Assembly (NCBI GenBank): GCA_964473155.1
Contig: CAYYNT010000001.1
Location: 124,001 to 188,000, forward strand
Reading direction: 5' to 3'
DNA length: 64,000 bases
Source: JAJFUG01 sp964473155
GTDB taxonomy: Bacteria > Gemmatimonadota > Glassbacteria > GWA2-58-10
Shown: piece by piece, positions 52,687 to 61,408 of the stretch
How positions within the stretch are numbered: the first letter of the stretch is position 1
How the letters are laid out: the number at the start of each line of letters is the position of its first letter
Notes under the pieces: generated by a model
The model's database searches: none
What the model saw: the letters and a program-made list of their open reading frames with translations, nothing else
Told to the model about the DNA's origin: nothing
Made by a program: the position numbers and the translations under genes

Positions 52687-55600
52687 TCACCAGCCCGCGC
52701 GCGGCGGACCGAAAGATCTCAGTTCAACGATCGGGTCAAGGGCCAGCGCACTTGAACGCAGTTGATCGGCTTCGGCTTTACGCCCCAATCCCTCCAGGGC
52801 CAGCGCCCTGCGGAAACGTTCACGGGCCAGCGGCACTTTTTCGGAAAGCGGCAGGCCATCGCCAGGTCCACCGTCATCACTAAATCCGGTGTTTTCAACC
52901 GCCGACAGCATCCGCTCGAACACTGCCCGCGACTCAGCCCTCCGGCCCAGCCGCTCCAAGGCCCGGCCGCGGAAATACTGGGCCGCCGATGACCCCGGCA
53001 GGCTGTCCGAAACCACGGCAAAGTAAAGCTCCCGGGCCTCTTTTTTCCGGCCCAACGCTTCCAAAGCGGCGCCAGCTTTGTAATTCTCCCGCGTGTATTT
53101 TACTCCTGGCTGCGCCTTGACTTCCAGATTGTCAGGGTACGACATGGCCGCCCGGTAATAATCCAGGGCTGCCGTGTACTCTCCACGCGAGAAGGCCTGG
53201 TCTCCCAGGGCCAGGTTGGCCTCCACCCAGTAGCGATGGACATCGTACCCGCCCTCCCAGCAGTGGAAACGGCGCGCGGCCAGAGTTTCAAGAGCGTCAC
53301 GGTGACGGCCGAGCTGAACGTACAGCGATACCAGGCGCTTGATTGAAGGGTCAGTGGAAAGAACCGTTGCGCGATGACGTTCCAGCAATTCCAGACGCTC
53401 CTGCCGGCTTACGTCGAGACGCTCCAGCACCTGATCCAGTTCGGTCATCGAAACGGCCAGCGAGCTGCCGGCAGCGACAGCCGCCTCGTATGCTGCCCGC
53501 GCCCCGGCATTATCGCCCCTCTCCGCGCGGGAGTACCCGAGGTTGCGCCAGGCGCGCGCATTCGAGCGGTCCAGACCGGTGGATTTCTCCCAGGCCGCTA
53601 TGGCCTCGTCCCTCCGTCCCAGACTGAAAAACAGTTCTCCCAGGAGAGATAAGGCGGGTGGATCATCCGGCGCGGCGGCTGCTGCCCACTCCAGCACAGG
53701 CAGGCTCTCCAGTCCGCTCGGGAAATTCAGGGCCGGATCAGCGCGCCTGGCCCGGTCAAGAGCCTCCCTGGAGGCGGCATTCTCTCCCTGCATGTGTCTG
53801 CACCAGGCAAGATGGTACAGCAGCATGGGAGTCTTCAGCTCCCCGGTGGATTCTATGACGCGGGCAGCCTCTCCGTAAAGCCCGCATCTTGCATAGCGGA
53901 CGGCAAGCTCGATACGGTTGAAACTCTCTCCCCGCAGGAGCGCATAAAGAGTGTCGCGCGCCGCTTTCGCCTGCATAGTCCGTCCCAGTCCCTCAAGAGC
54001 CTTTGCGCGCTCGGATGCGGACAGGAAATCCAGCGGATCATCCACCTGCGCGTCGGCAGCGGCTTCCAGCGCCTCGGCGAAACGCCCGAGACGGTTCAGC
54101 GCCAGGGCCTGCACAGCCCTGGCCTCGGTATTGTCACCGTTGCCGCGCACGGCCCGGGTTGCCCGTTCGAGCGCCTCAACCCAGCGTCCCTGACGCGCCG
54201 AGAGACAGGCCAGATAAAGGTTGGACACACCGTAATACGTAAAGTCATAGCTGGCGCGGGCCAACTCGCTCTCCGCCCGCCGGTGTTCTCCCAATCCGAG
54301 AAAAGCCAGGCCCAGGTAATAGCGGGTCTTACCGTATGTTTCGTCCCGCGACAGAGCTTTTTTCAGGTATTCAGCCGCATCGGCGTATAATCCCCTTTTC
54401 AGCAGCATCACGCCCAGGGCGGTGTTGGAGCGCAGGTCTCCGCTGTCACGACGCAGCGCCTCCCGGTAGCAGGCCTCGGCGCGTTCCGGCTCGCCGAATC
54501 GTTCATGGTAGTCGCCCATCAGTAACAGCTTCTCGTTGCTCTCGGCTTTGTCCGGCGCGGGAAAAGGCGGCTCCGGGGACGGCAGGGGCGGATTGGCCGG
54601 ACGCGGGAGGCTGAAAGCGATCAGCGTATCGCCATCGGCGTCCAGAACGCAGATGCGATAATCGTAAAGCTCCACGCCTTTCAACGGGGCAGCCGACAGG
54701 TTTACCGGCGTACCCGGTGCGGCGTCCAGGCTGCGGCGCACAAGCTCGGCTGTCCCTGATTTCAAGATTACAGCGGCGCCGGGTACGGCGCCGGTGGGAT
54801 ACCAGCCTGCGTTGATACGACCTTTCTCCAGGCGCAGGCTGACCGCGCCCTCAAGGTTGGCCCAGTCCCAGCCGCCGATCCCGCGCACCGGGAACCAGAA
54901 ATGGCTGAAAGTCTTGGTCTCGCCGGGCAGAAGCCAGTGATAATCCGGCTGATTGTCGGAATAGGCCCCGGCCTGCGGCTCCACCAGGGGAGCGTCCCCG
55001 TCTGTAAGCACGCTCTCCCAGAGGCGGCCGGCGGGAGATGTCCCGCAATACCAGAGTTTCTTGCCGCGCACGATATGGTGGTCGGCCCAGTGGACCAGAC
55101 CGCCCTGCTCCTCAGGGCTCCAGCTTCCGTGAAAATCATCCTGCGACCCGACAATGAAATAGCTCGTGCCGCCGGGGGCGTTCTCCCAGCGCCGAAGGTC
55201 GACTCCCTCGTTCACCGGCCAGCGGTAGAACTCGTGCTTGCTGTGTCCGGTGGCGATCTCCCCCGGTATGACCGCCTGGAACTGCTGCGAACCCCGCACC
55301 CCGGCATCCGCCCACCAGAGGAACGGTTTCGGATATGGGGTGCAGTTGGTCAGACGGACCCGGGTCTCGATCCAGGTGCGCCCCGGATGAACGGTGTTTC
55401 CCACGGCCCAGCGCATACCGCAGGTGCGCTCGATCTCACCGGTCCAGACTGTTTTCGAGCCGTCGGGATTCTCCACGATCCGGTGCTCGACCGGGCGGAA
55501 ACCGGAGGGACGGTGGCCGTGGGGAAAATTCCACTCGATTCCGCCCGAAATCCAGGCCCCGGCCATCCCGACCAGCGCGGGCTTTATCGTGCGCTGGTCC

Positions 55601-55953
55601 TGAAGGAAATGATACCCTCCCGCGGTCTTGTCGAAGGCATCGTGCAACCGCCCGCCGATCTCCGGCAGCACCAGGGCGCTGACATATTCGTTCTCCAGCC
55701 TGACTCCCCGGTAAGTGGCGGTTGTTTTTTCCTCTGTCAGCTTGTCGAACATCGGATAAGGATAGATTGTCCCGCCGCGCACTTTCCAGACTGGCATGGC
55801 CTCCGGCGGACCGAGTTTCCAGGCGGGGAAAGTGACCGCCTCCTCCCGGACAGTCACCGGCTGGGCGGCCGCGGCGAAAGATGCGCAGACAAGGAACAAG
55901 GCAAAACAACAGGACGGGACGTTCAAGAGTCTCTTAGCATAATCGGCGGACAT
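52687..55953 (-). CDS. Secreted DUF5107-TPR protein
   Basis: 1088 residues. A signal peptide (hydrophobic 13-30, ALFLVCASFAAAAQ) is followed by the DUF5107 domain (about 35-330), which shows PYPMFDKLTEEKTTATYRGVRLENEYVSALVLPEIGGRL and SGGIEWNFPHGHRPS. It resembles galactose-mutarotase-like folds. A linker with a Pro-rich stretch leads to about fifteen TPR units (490-1060), such as NTALGVMLLKRGLYADAAEYLKKAL. Known members come from Bacteroidota and related groups and are linked to carbohydrate work. GGAG precedes the ATG by eight bases. No partner is adjacent. Confidence 0.85.
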   Translation of the reverse strand: MSADYAKRLLNVPSCCFALFLVCASFAAAAQPVTVREEAVTFPAWKLGPPEAMPVWKVRGGTIYPYPMFDKLTEEKTTATYRGVRLENEYVSALVLPEIGGRLHDAFDKTAGGYHFLQDQRTIKPALVGMAGAWISGGIEWNFPHGHRPSGFRPVEHRIVENPDGSKTVWTGEIERTCGMRWAVGNTVHPGRTWIETRVRLTNCTPYPKPFLWWADAGVRGSQQFQAVIPGEIATGHSKHEFYRWPVNEGVDLRRWENAPGGTSYFIVGSQDDFHGSWSPEEQGGLVHWADHHIVRGKKLWYCGTSPAGRLWESVLTDGDAPLVEPQAGAYSDNQPDYHWLLPGETKTFSHFWFPVRGIGGWDWANLEGAVSLRLEKGRINAGWYPTGAVPGAAVILKSGTAELVRRSLDAAPGTPVNLSAAPLKGVELYDYRICVLDADGDTLIAFSLPRPANPPLPSPEPPFPAPDKAESNEKLLLMGDYHERFGEPERAEACYREALRRDSGDLRSNTALGVMLLKRGLYADAAEYLKKALSRDETYGKTRYYLGLAFLGLGEHRRAESELARASYDFTYYGVSNLYLACLSARQGRWVEALERATRAVRGNGDNTEARAVQALALNRLGRFAEALEAAADAQVDDPLDFLSASERAKALEGLGRTMQAKAARDTLYALLRGESFNRIELAVRYARCGLYGEAARVIESTGELKTPMLLYHLAWCRHMQGENAASREALDRARRADPALNFPSGLESLPVLEWAAAAAPDDPPALSLLGELFFSLGRRDEAIAAWEKSTGLDRSNARAWRNLGYSRAERGDNAGARAAYEAAVAAGSSLAVSMTELDQVLERLDVSRQERLELLERHRATVLSTDPSIKRLVSLYVQLGRHRDALETLAARRFHCWEGGYDVHRYWVEANLALGDQAFSRGEYTAALDYYRAAMSYPDNLEVKAQPGVKYTRENYKAGAALEALGRKKEARELYFAVVSDSLPGSSAAQYFRGRALERLGRRAESRAVFERMLSAVENTGFSDDGGPGDGLPLSEKVPLARERFRRALALEGLGRKAEADQLRSSALALDPIVELRSFGPPRAGW

Positions 55954-56024
55954 GGCGGGTTCTCCGGTCGCTGGACAAGCTGAGATTTTTGTCTGGTGAA
56001 TTTTCGAATGATAAATCTAATCCG

Positions 56025-56053
56025 AATTTAAGCCTCGAGTTATCTGACGGCAA
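56025..56053 (-). promoter_or_regulatory. Possible sigma-70 promoter of the DUF5107-TPR gene
   Basis: Minus strand TTGCCG (56048-56053), 17-bp spacer, TAAATT (56025-56030), about 70 bases before the ATG at 55953. Only partial matches. Confidence 0.35.
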
Positions 56054-56097
56054 CTGCTGAATTTGACAGACCGGTGGGAGGATGGCGCTGAACTGGG

Positions 56098-56126
56098 TTG
56101 ACTTATCGCTTATGCATGCGTATATT
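56098..56126 (+). promoter_or_regulatory. Sigma-70 promoter of tRNA-Leu
   Basis: TTGACT (56098-56103), 17-bp spacer, TATATT (56121-56126), 41 bp before the tRNA. Confidence 0.75.
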
Positions 56127-56167
56127 ACAAGCTTGCAACGGCTGAATCGCACGAACCGGAAAAACAT

Positions 56168-56254
56168 GCCGGCGTGGTGGAACTGGTAGACGCACGGGAC
56201 TCAAAATCCCGCGGGGGCGACTCCATGACGGTTCGATCCCGTCCGCCGGCACCA
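56168..56254 (+). tRNA. tRNA-Leu (anticodon CAA)
   Basis: An 87-base class II tRNA. The acceptor stem GCCGGCG pairs with CGCCGGC (56244-56250), then discriminator A and an encoded CCA. The anticodon arm is CGGGA-CTCAAAA-TCCCG, giving anticodon CAA (decodes UUG). A long variable arm (GCGGGGGCGACTCCAT) and the T-loop GTTCGATCC follow. All class II leucine features are present. Confidence 0.95.
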
Positions 56255-56257
56255 GAT

Positions 56258-56298
56258 AAAAACGGCGCTCCTTTCGAGGAACGCCGTTTTCGTTTTGT
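56258..56298 (+). terminator. Rho-independent terminator of tRNA-Leu
   Basis: AAAACGGCG-C-TCCT-TTCG-AGGA-A-CGCCGTTTT forms a 13-bp stem with one C-A mismatch and a TTCG tetraloop, then CGTTTTG. It begins 4 bases after the tRNA. Confidence 0.85.
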
Positions 56299-56354
56299 TA
56301 TAAACAAATGATATATCTCTTCAGAAGCGTGTTGAAAAATGATTACAAAACACA

Positions 56355-56483
56355 ATCCCCTGTTTCACTCTTTGTTAAGGGGGAATTCAAAACCGCTATT
56401 GACAAACATTTACAGATAGCCTGAAGTGACGGCCGTTCCTCCCCCCTTGCCAAGGGGGGATCGAGGGGGATTCAATAATCAAC
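56355..56483. repeat. G/C-run palindromic repeat region
   Basis: TCCCCCCTTG-C-CAAGGGGGGA (56440-56460) is a 10-bp-arm palindrome followed by TCGAGGGGGATTCAA. A partial copy, AAGGGGGAATTCAA with an upstream AATCCCC, lies at 56354-56389. Such C-run/G-run palindromes are a known dispersed element in many bacteria. The 212 bp between the terminator and the SxtJ gene hold nothing else. Confidence 0.6.
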
Positions 56484-56510
56484 ACACCTTTCAGAGAAAT
56501 CCTTAACCAA

Positions 56511-56978
56511 TCAGAAATGCTTCTCGCACTGGCGCGGGTCGAAAGGCTTCTTCTCACGCTCCTGCCAGTAGGTCGGGGCGTCCTTGTCCCAGTGCAGTAT
56601 CAACGGGCGCTTGCGTAAAATACGCAGCAACAGCCCCACCGGGGTGAGCACCAGGTAGAACACAACTGTCAGAATAAGGCGCGTGTTGAACCAGCCCAGG
56701 GCATGGGCCAGTTTCATCCAGCCCTTGTGGAACGGGGCCAGGGCCGCCGGACGGGTGGCGGCCAGGTAGATCAGCACCAGCCCCACCGCACCGAAAAGAC
56801 GGGCCGCCAGGATATGGTCGCGCCAGAAAGTCAGCGCCCCGATTGCGGCCAGCACTCCCCCGATCAGGAACCCGAATTTCTTCATCTCGGAAATGTCGAT
56901 CTCGTCCTGAACCTGTTCCCGCACCAGGTCGCTCAGTCTGGGACGATACTTGTCTTCCACTCGTCTGTCTCCGGCCAT
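56511..56978 (-). CDS. SxtJ-like small membrane protein
   Basis: Up to 155 residues. Two or three hydrophobic segments (about 33-50, 58-75, 98-120) match the SxtJ family, including MKKFGFLIGGVLAAIGALTFWR and NTRLILTVVFYLVLTPVGLLLR. Family members almost always sit beside a NodU/CmcH-type carbamoyltransferase, as here. The start is uncertain: ATG 56978 overlaps the carbamoyltransferase by 46 bp, and ATG 56885 has a poor ribosome binding site but starts exactly at the family core. Function unknown. Confidence 0.75.
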   Translation of the reverse strand: MAGDRRVEDKYRPRLSDLVREQVQDEIDISEMKKFGFLIGGVLAAIGALTFWRDHILAARLFGAVGLVLIYLAATRPAALAPFHKGWMKLAHALGWFNTRLILTVVFYLVLTPVGLLLRILRKRPLILHWDKDAPTYWQEREKKPFDPRQCEKHF

Positions 56979-58753
56979 TCAGGCTGTTCGCGTTTATCCA
57001 GCAGGCAGTCGCCTAACACCAGGTAATCGATGTTCGTGCGCATGAAACAGCGGTACGCGTCCTCCGGCGTGCAGACTATCGGCTCGCCGCGCACGTTGAA
57101 CGAGGTGTTGATTATCACCGGGCAGCCGGTGAGATTCTTGAACTCTTTTATGATGTCGTAGTAAAGCGGGCTGTGCTCGCGCGCGACTGTCTGGACCCGC
57201 GCCGAGTTGTCGACGTGCGTGATGGCCGGGACCACCGAGCGCACCTGGTTGACCTTTTCCAGCCCGGTCACCTGTTCGTTCGCGCTTCCGGAAACCAGCT
57301 TGTCCGGCTGCACCTGTCCGACTAACAGCATGTAGGGGCTGTCGGCCTCGAAATCGAAATACTCGTTCAGGTCCTCGCGCAGCACGGAGGGGGCGAACGG
57401 ACGGAAAGACTCGCGGAACTTGATCTTCAGGTTCATCACGCGCTGCATCTCCGGCGAGCGGGCGTCACCGATAATGCTCCGTCCGCCCAGCGCCCGCGGA
57501 CCGAACTCCATGCGGCCCTGCAGGAGGCCGATCACTTTCTGCGAGTCGATCAGCGCGGCCACTTTCGCGGGCAGTTCCTCCGCCGGAACGCGGGTGTAGG
57601 GGTAACCGTTTTCTTTCAGGAAAGCCTGCACCTGCTCGCTGCTGAACTGCGGCCCCAGATAGCTGCCGCGCTGGCTGTCCTTGCGGCCGTCCGCGACCCG
57701 CGGCTCTCCGAGATAGCGGTGCCAGGCGTAAAGGGCCGCGCCCAGCGCCCCGCCGGCATCTCCGGCCGCGGGCTGGATCCAGATTTTCTCGAACGGCCCC
57801 TCCTTGAGCAGACGGCCATTGGCTACGCAGTTCAGAGCCACGCCGCCGGCCAGACAGAGGTTCTTCATCCCGGTGCGCTGGTGCACATGACGGCCCATGC
57901 GGAGCATGACCTCCTCGGTGACCGCCTGGATCGAGCGGGCCATGTCCATCTCGCGCTTCGTGATCGGGGACTCGCTCCTGCGCGGCGGCCCGCCGAAAAG
58001 CTGATCGAAACGGCTGTTGGTCATGCGCAGCCCGGCGCAGTAATCGAAATAGCTCAGGTTGAGACGGAAAGAACCATCCGGTTTGATATCGATCAGCTCG
58101 CGGCGGATAAGGTCCTCGTACACCGGCTCGCCATAGGGCGCCAGGCCCATCAGCTTGTACTCGCCGGAATTGACCTTGAAGCCGGTGAAATAAGTGAACG
58201 CGCTGTAGAGCAGTCCCAACGAGTGCGGGAAGCGTATCTCGGCCAGAAGTTCGATCTCGTTCCCGCACCCGGCGCCGAACGTGGTGGTGGCCCACTCCCC
58301 CACCCCGTCGATTGTCAATATCGCCGCCTCGTTGAACGGCGAGGGGTAGAATGCACTGGCGGCGTGGGACTCGTGGTGCTCGGGGAAGATTATTTTACCG
58401 TCGTAATCCAACTCACGGCGGATCGTCTCGCCCAGAAACAGTTTCTGCTTGAGCCAGAGCGGGACAGCCTGTATCCAGGAACGGACACCGGCAGGCGCGT
58501 AACTCAGATAGGTTTCGAGGATACGCTCGAATTTCAGGAATGGCTTGTCGTAAAACGCCACGAAATCGAGTTTGTCCGCCTCGATTCCCGCCTCCTCAAG
58601 GCAGAAGGCAACGGCGTTCACGGGGAAAGAAAAATCGTGCTTGATCCGCGTGAAACGCTCCTCCTGTGCGGCGGCAATAATTTCACCATCGCGCACCAGG
58701 CAGGCGGCGCTGTCGTGGTAGAAAGCCGAGATTCCGAGTATGGTGGTCGGCAA
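56933..58753 (-). CDS. Carbamoyltransferase, NodU/CmcH family
   Basis: 606 residues. The N-terminal domain (1-390) has GISAFYHDSAACLV, the metal-binding HHESHAASAFYPSPFNEAAILTIDG and CLAGGVALNCVANG of the Kae1/TsaD-like fold that makes carbamoyl-adenylate. The C-terminal domain (about 410-590) has LLQGRMEFGPRALGGRSIIGDAR and FRESFRPFAPSVL. It moves a carbamoyl group from carbamoyl phosphate to a hydroxyl on a sugar or natural product. The TTG at 58753 has GGAG upstream and follows the DUF5989 stop by 13 bp. Confidence 0.94.
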   Translation of the reverse strand: MPTTILGISAFYHDSAACLVRDGEIIAAAQEERFTRIKHDFSFPVNAVAFCLEEAGIEADKLDFVAFYDKPFLKFERILETYLSYAPAGVRSWIQAVPLWLKQKLFLGETIRRELDYDGKIIFPEHHESHAASAFYPSPFNEAAILTIDGVGEWATTTFGAGCGNEIELLAEIRFPHSLGLLYSAFTYFTGFKVNSGEYKLMGLAPYGEPVYEDLIRRELIDIKPDGSFRLNLSYFDYCAGLRMTNSRFDQLFGGPPRRSESPITKREMDMARSIQAVTEEVMLRMGRHVHQRTGMKNLCLAGGVALNCVANGRLLKEGPFEKIWIQPAAGDAGGALGAALYAWHRYLGEPRVADGRKDSQRGSYLGPQFSSEQVQAFLKENGYPYTRVPAEELPAKVAALIDSQKVIGLLQGRMEFGPRALGGRSIIGDARSPEMQRVMNLKIKFRESFRPFAPSVLREDLNEYFDFEADSPYMLLVGQVQPDKLVSGSANEQVTGLEKVNQVRSVVPAITHVDNSARVQTVAREHSPLYYDIIKEFKNLTGCPVIINTSFNVRGEPIVCTPEDAYRCFMRTNIDYLVLGDCLLDKREQPEWPETDEWKTSIVPD

Positions 58754-58766
58754 ACGGGCGCTCCGC

Positions 58767-58925
58767 TTAGAACAGGGTATAGATGAAAGGCGAAAGGACC
58801 GAGCTCTCGGCGAAAATAATCAGGACACTCAAAAGTAAAAGCACAACCACAATCGGTGTGAGCCACCATTTTTTCTGGTGCTTCAGGAAATCCCAGAGCT
58901 CGGCGATCATACTCATCCGCGGCAT
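58767..58925 (-). CDS. DUF5989 family small membrane protein (52 aa)
   Basis: 52 residues. The opening MIAELWDFLKHQKKWWLTPI, one hydrophobic helix (about 23-40, TPIVVVLLLLSVLIIFAE), and the end SSVLSPFIYTLF are the family hallmark. GGGAG lies seven bases before the ATG at 58925. Members sit between SxtJ and carbamoyltransferase genes. It is the first gene of the three-gene cassette under the promoter at 58968-58996. Confidence 0.88.
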   Translation of the reverse strand: MPRMSMIAELWDFLKHQKKWWLTPIVVVLLLLSVLIIFAESSVLSPFIYTLF

Positions 58926-58967
58926 TGCAGTTCTCCCATTACGGTTGTTTTCGCATAGTTTGCAGAT

Positions 58968-58996
58968 TATTTAAACGTTTTCTCCCGCCGTGTCAA
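58968..58996 (-). promoter_or_regulatory. Promoter of the DUF5989-carbamoyltransferase-SxtJ cassette
   Basis: Minus strand TTGACA (58991-58996, perfect), 17-bp spacer, TAAATA (58968-58973, partial), about 43 bases before the DUF5989 ATG. Confidence 0.55.
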
Positions 58997-59183
58997 CCGA
59001 AACACGACTGCCGCGAATATTGGCAAGTATTACACCAGACTGAATCAGACAGAAACCAGACGGGAACCTGTCACAATAATCTTGCGGGAGGCGGAGAGGA
59101 CCGTTTTATTTGTTCCGGCTCCGAAGTTTATTCTGAGCAAAAGCTGCCTGATCTGCAATTAAAATGCGCAAGGAGCAATGAAA

Positions 59184-60302
59184 ATGAACGTTTCCCAGGC
59201 CACCGGCGCTCCCGGAGGAAGAGTTCTCTCGCTCGATGCCCTGCGCGGCTTCGACATGTTCTGGATAATCGGCGGGGACACGGTCTGCGTGGCGCTGCTC
59301 CGGCTGATCGGATCGCCCGGTGCGCTGGCATTGACAGGCCAGTTTGAACATGCCGCCTGGAACGGGTTCACGTTCTGGGACCTGATCTACCCGCTCTTCC
59401 TGTTCATCGTGGGCGCGAGCATGCCTTTCGCTATCAGCCGCCGTCTGGAACGGGGCCAGTCGCGCCGGGAGATAACGGTCCATATCGTCAAACGTTTCCT
59501 GACCCTTCTGTTCCTGGGATATATTTTCAACGGCCTGCTCGACTTCCCGCGCTTCTCCGAAATGCGTCACACCGGCGTGCTCCACCGGATCGCCTGGTGC
59601 TACCTGATCACCGGCTTCATAATGCTGCGCACCGGCTGGCGCGGGCAGGCAATCACCGGAGCGGCGCTGCTGCTGGTCTACTGGGCGCTGATGGCTCTGG
59701 CGCCGGTCCCCGGATTCGGCGCCGGCGTGATCACGCCGGAGGGAAATTTTTCCAGCTATGTCGACCGTCTGCTTCTTCCGGGTTATCATAACGGCTACAA
59801 CGGCGGCGACTACCTGGGGATACTGGGAACCATACCCTCGATCGCCTCGACCCTGGCCGGCGTGCTGGCCGGGCACCTTCTGCGCTCATCCCTGGACGGG
59901 ATGGCGAAAGTCCGCCGCCTGGCGCTCTGGGGCGCGGTCTCAGTGGCAGCGGCCTGGCTCTGGAATCTCTGGCTGCCGGTGAACAAATTCCTCTGGACCA
60001 GTTCCTATACCCTGTGCGGGGCAGGAATCAGCGCTATTCTGCTTGCTCTTTTCTACTGGTTGATAGACCTGCGCGGTATATCCGGCTGGACCCTGCCGTT
60101 CGTAGTGATAGGCCTGAACCCGATAACTATCTATGTGGCCCAGCGCCTGTTCGATTTCGGGACAGCCGCTGACATTTTCATCCACGGCATCACTCCTCAT
60201 CTCGGAGATTTCGGCCAGTTGTTCCGTGTGACATGCGTTCTCGCGGTCAAGTGGCTGTTCCTCTATTTCCTGCATCGGCAGAAAATATATCTCAAAGCCT
60301 GA
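59184..60302 (+). CDS. DUF5009/HGSNAT-like membrane acyltransferase
   Basis: About 372 residues and about ten hydrophobic segments. The start LSLDALRGFDMFWIIGGDTV and LIYPLFLFIVGASMPFAI are typical of the family that includes heparan-alpha-glucosaminide N-acetyltransferase and bacterial NagX. RHTGVLHRIAWCYLI and NGYNGGDYLGILGTIPSIASTLAGVLAG complete it. It probably moves an acetyl group across the membrane to a sugar. ATG 59184 has AGGAG eight bases upstream; ATG 59178 is too close to it. A convergent terminator follows. Confidence 0.85.
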   Translation: MNVSQATGAPGGRVLSLDALRGFDMFWIIGGDTVCVALLRLIGSPGALALTGQFEHAAWNGFTFWDLIYPLFLFIVGASMPFAISRRLERGQSRREITVHIVKRFLTLLFLGYIFNGLLDFPRFSEMRHTGVLHRIAWCYLITGFIMLRTGWRGQAITGAALLLVYWALMALAPVPGFGAGVITPEGNFSSYVDRLLLPGYHNGYNGGDYLGILGTIPSIASTLAGVLAGHLLRSSLDGMAKVRRLALWGAVSVAAAWLWNLWLPVNKFLWTSSYTLCGAGISAILLALFYWLIDLRGISGWTLPFVVIGLNPITIYVAQRLFDFGTAADIFIHGITPHLGDFGQLFRVTCVLAVKWLFLYFLHRQKIYLKA

Positions 60303-60331
60303 TCTGTTCAAACTCTTCCGGTAATGTGAAA

Positions 60332-60365
60332 AAAGCCGCGGCCCGTCTTCACGGGCCGCGGCTTT
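60332..60365. terminator. Bidirectional terminator
   Basis: AAAGCCGCGGCCCGT (60332-60346), CTTC loop, ACGGGCCGCGGCTTT (60351-60365): a perfect 15-bp stem between the acyltransferase (plus) and sigma-factor (minus) genes. It ends in T on both strands. Confidence 0.92.
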
Positions 60366-60389
60366 AATAATTCTTATCCGCACGGAGCA

Positions 60390-61280
60390 TCAGTTCATCA
60401 TCGATGCAACCGCATTCTCGTTATAGGATTGCATCAGGTTCTTGAGCGCCTTTTCCTTGATCTGGCGAATCCTCTCGCGGGTTACGCCGAAGATTTCTCC
60501 AATCTCTTCCAGCGTCATCGGCTCGGAGTCGTCCAGACCATAATAGTACTTCAGTATGCGCGCCTCGCGTTCCTGCATTCCGTCAAGCATACCCTTCACC
60601 AGGCGTTTCAGATCGTAATTGAACATGCCGTCCATCGGATTGGGGGCATCCTCATCCGCCAGGGAGTTCATCAGCATGACATCGTCCTGGTTGGTGGAAC
60701 TGGATTCGAGTGAATAATGCGGCTGGCAATGCGGCATCATCCTGTTGACCTCTTCCAGGTCCATGGCTATCTCTTCCGAAATCTCCTGGTTCGTCGGGTC
60801 ACGGCCCAGCTCCTGGCTCAGCGAATTCTGGACTTTCTGCATCTTATAGATCGTGTTGGACCAGTTGAGCGGAATACGCACAATCCGTCCCTGCTCACTC
60901 AAGTATTGGAAAATCGCCTGCTTGATCCACCAGACGGCATAAGTGATGAACCGAACGCCACGGGCCTCGTCAAACTTTCGCGCAGCACGGATCAGTCCGA
61001 TATTACCCTCATTAATCAGATCGGACAGAGAAACACCGAGATGCTGATATTTCTTGGCTATGGACACTACGAAACGCAGGTTTGACAGCACCAGTTTTTC
61101 GAGCGCACGCTCGTTCCCTTCACGGTAAGCCCTCGCGCAGCGGGCCTCCTCTTCAGAACTGAGCTTTGGATAATTACCGATCTCCTTAAAATACAAAGAG
61201 ATTGAATTCTCATCCAACCAGTCGCGCGTCTGATTCCGCAGAATTTTATTCCCGCCGGACTTTTTTTTCGCTCCTGCCAT
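60390..61280 (-). CDS. RNA polymerase sigma factor, sigma-70 group (SigA/RpoD-like, short)
   Basis: 296 residues with no region 1.1. Region 1.2 (SISLYFKEIGNYPKLSSEEE), region 2 (EKLVLSNLRFVVSIAKKYQHLGVSLSDLINEGNIGLIRAARKFDEARGVRFITYAVWWIKQAI), region 3 (SQELGRDPTNQEISEEIAMDLEEVNRMM) and region 4 (MTLEEIGEIFGVTRERIRQIKEKALKNL) are all well kept. The lack of region 1.1 is normal for the primary sigma of some FCB groups, and also for secondary sigmas, so I leave the choice open. ATG 61280 has AGGAGGGG five bases upstream. A GTG at 61412 that overlaps the upstream stop would add 44 unusual residues. Confidence 0.93.
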   Translation of the reverse strand: MAGAKKKSGGNKILRNQTRDWLDENSISLYFKEIGNYPKLSSEEEARCARAYREGNERALEKLVLSNLRFVVSIAKKYQHLGVSLSDLINEGNIGLIRAARKFDEARGVRFITYAVWWIKQAIFQYLSEQGRIVRIPLNWSNTIYKMQKVQNSLSQELGRDPTNQEISEEIAMDLEEVNRMMPHCQPHYSLESSSTNQDDVMLMNSLADEDAPNPMDGMFNYDLKRLVKGMLDGMQEREARILKYYYGLDDSEPMTLEEIGEIFGVTRERIRQIKEKALKNLMQSYNENAVASMMN

Positions 61281-61408
61281 ATCCCCTCCTGAGGCGCACG
61301 AATCGCTTAAACTATCCTCATCCCGGTATATCATTTCGGCCTTCTTTCCGGCCGTCCTCCACCGCTTGCATTCCTTTTCGATTCCACCGCTATAGGACAT
61401 CCAGAGTT

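Noticed and set aside
56125..56355. Minus-strand frame across tRNA-Leu
   Set aside because: It reads through the tRNA and its terminator and has no recognisable protein features.
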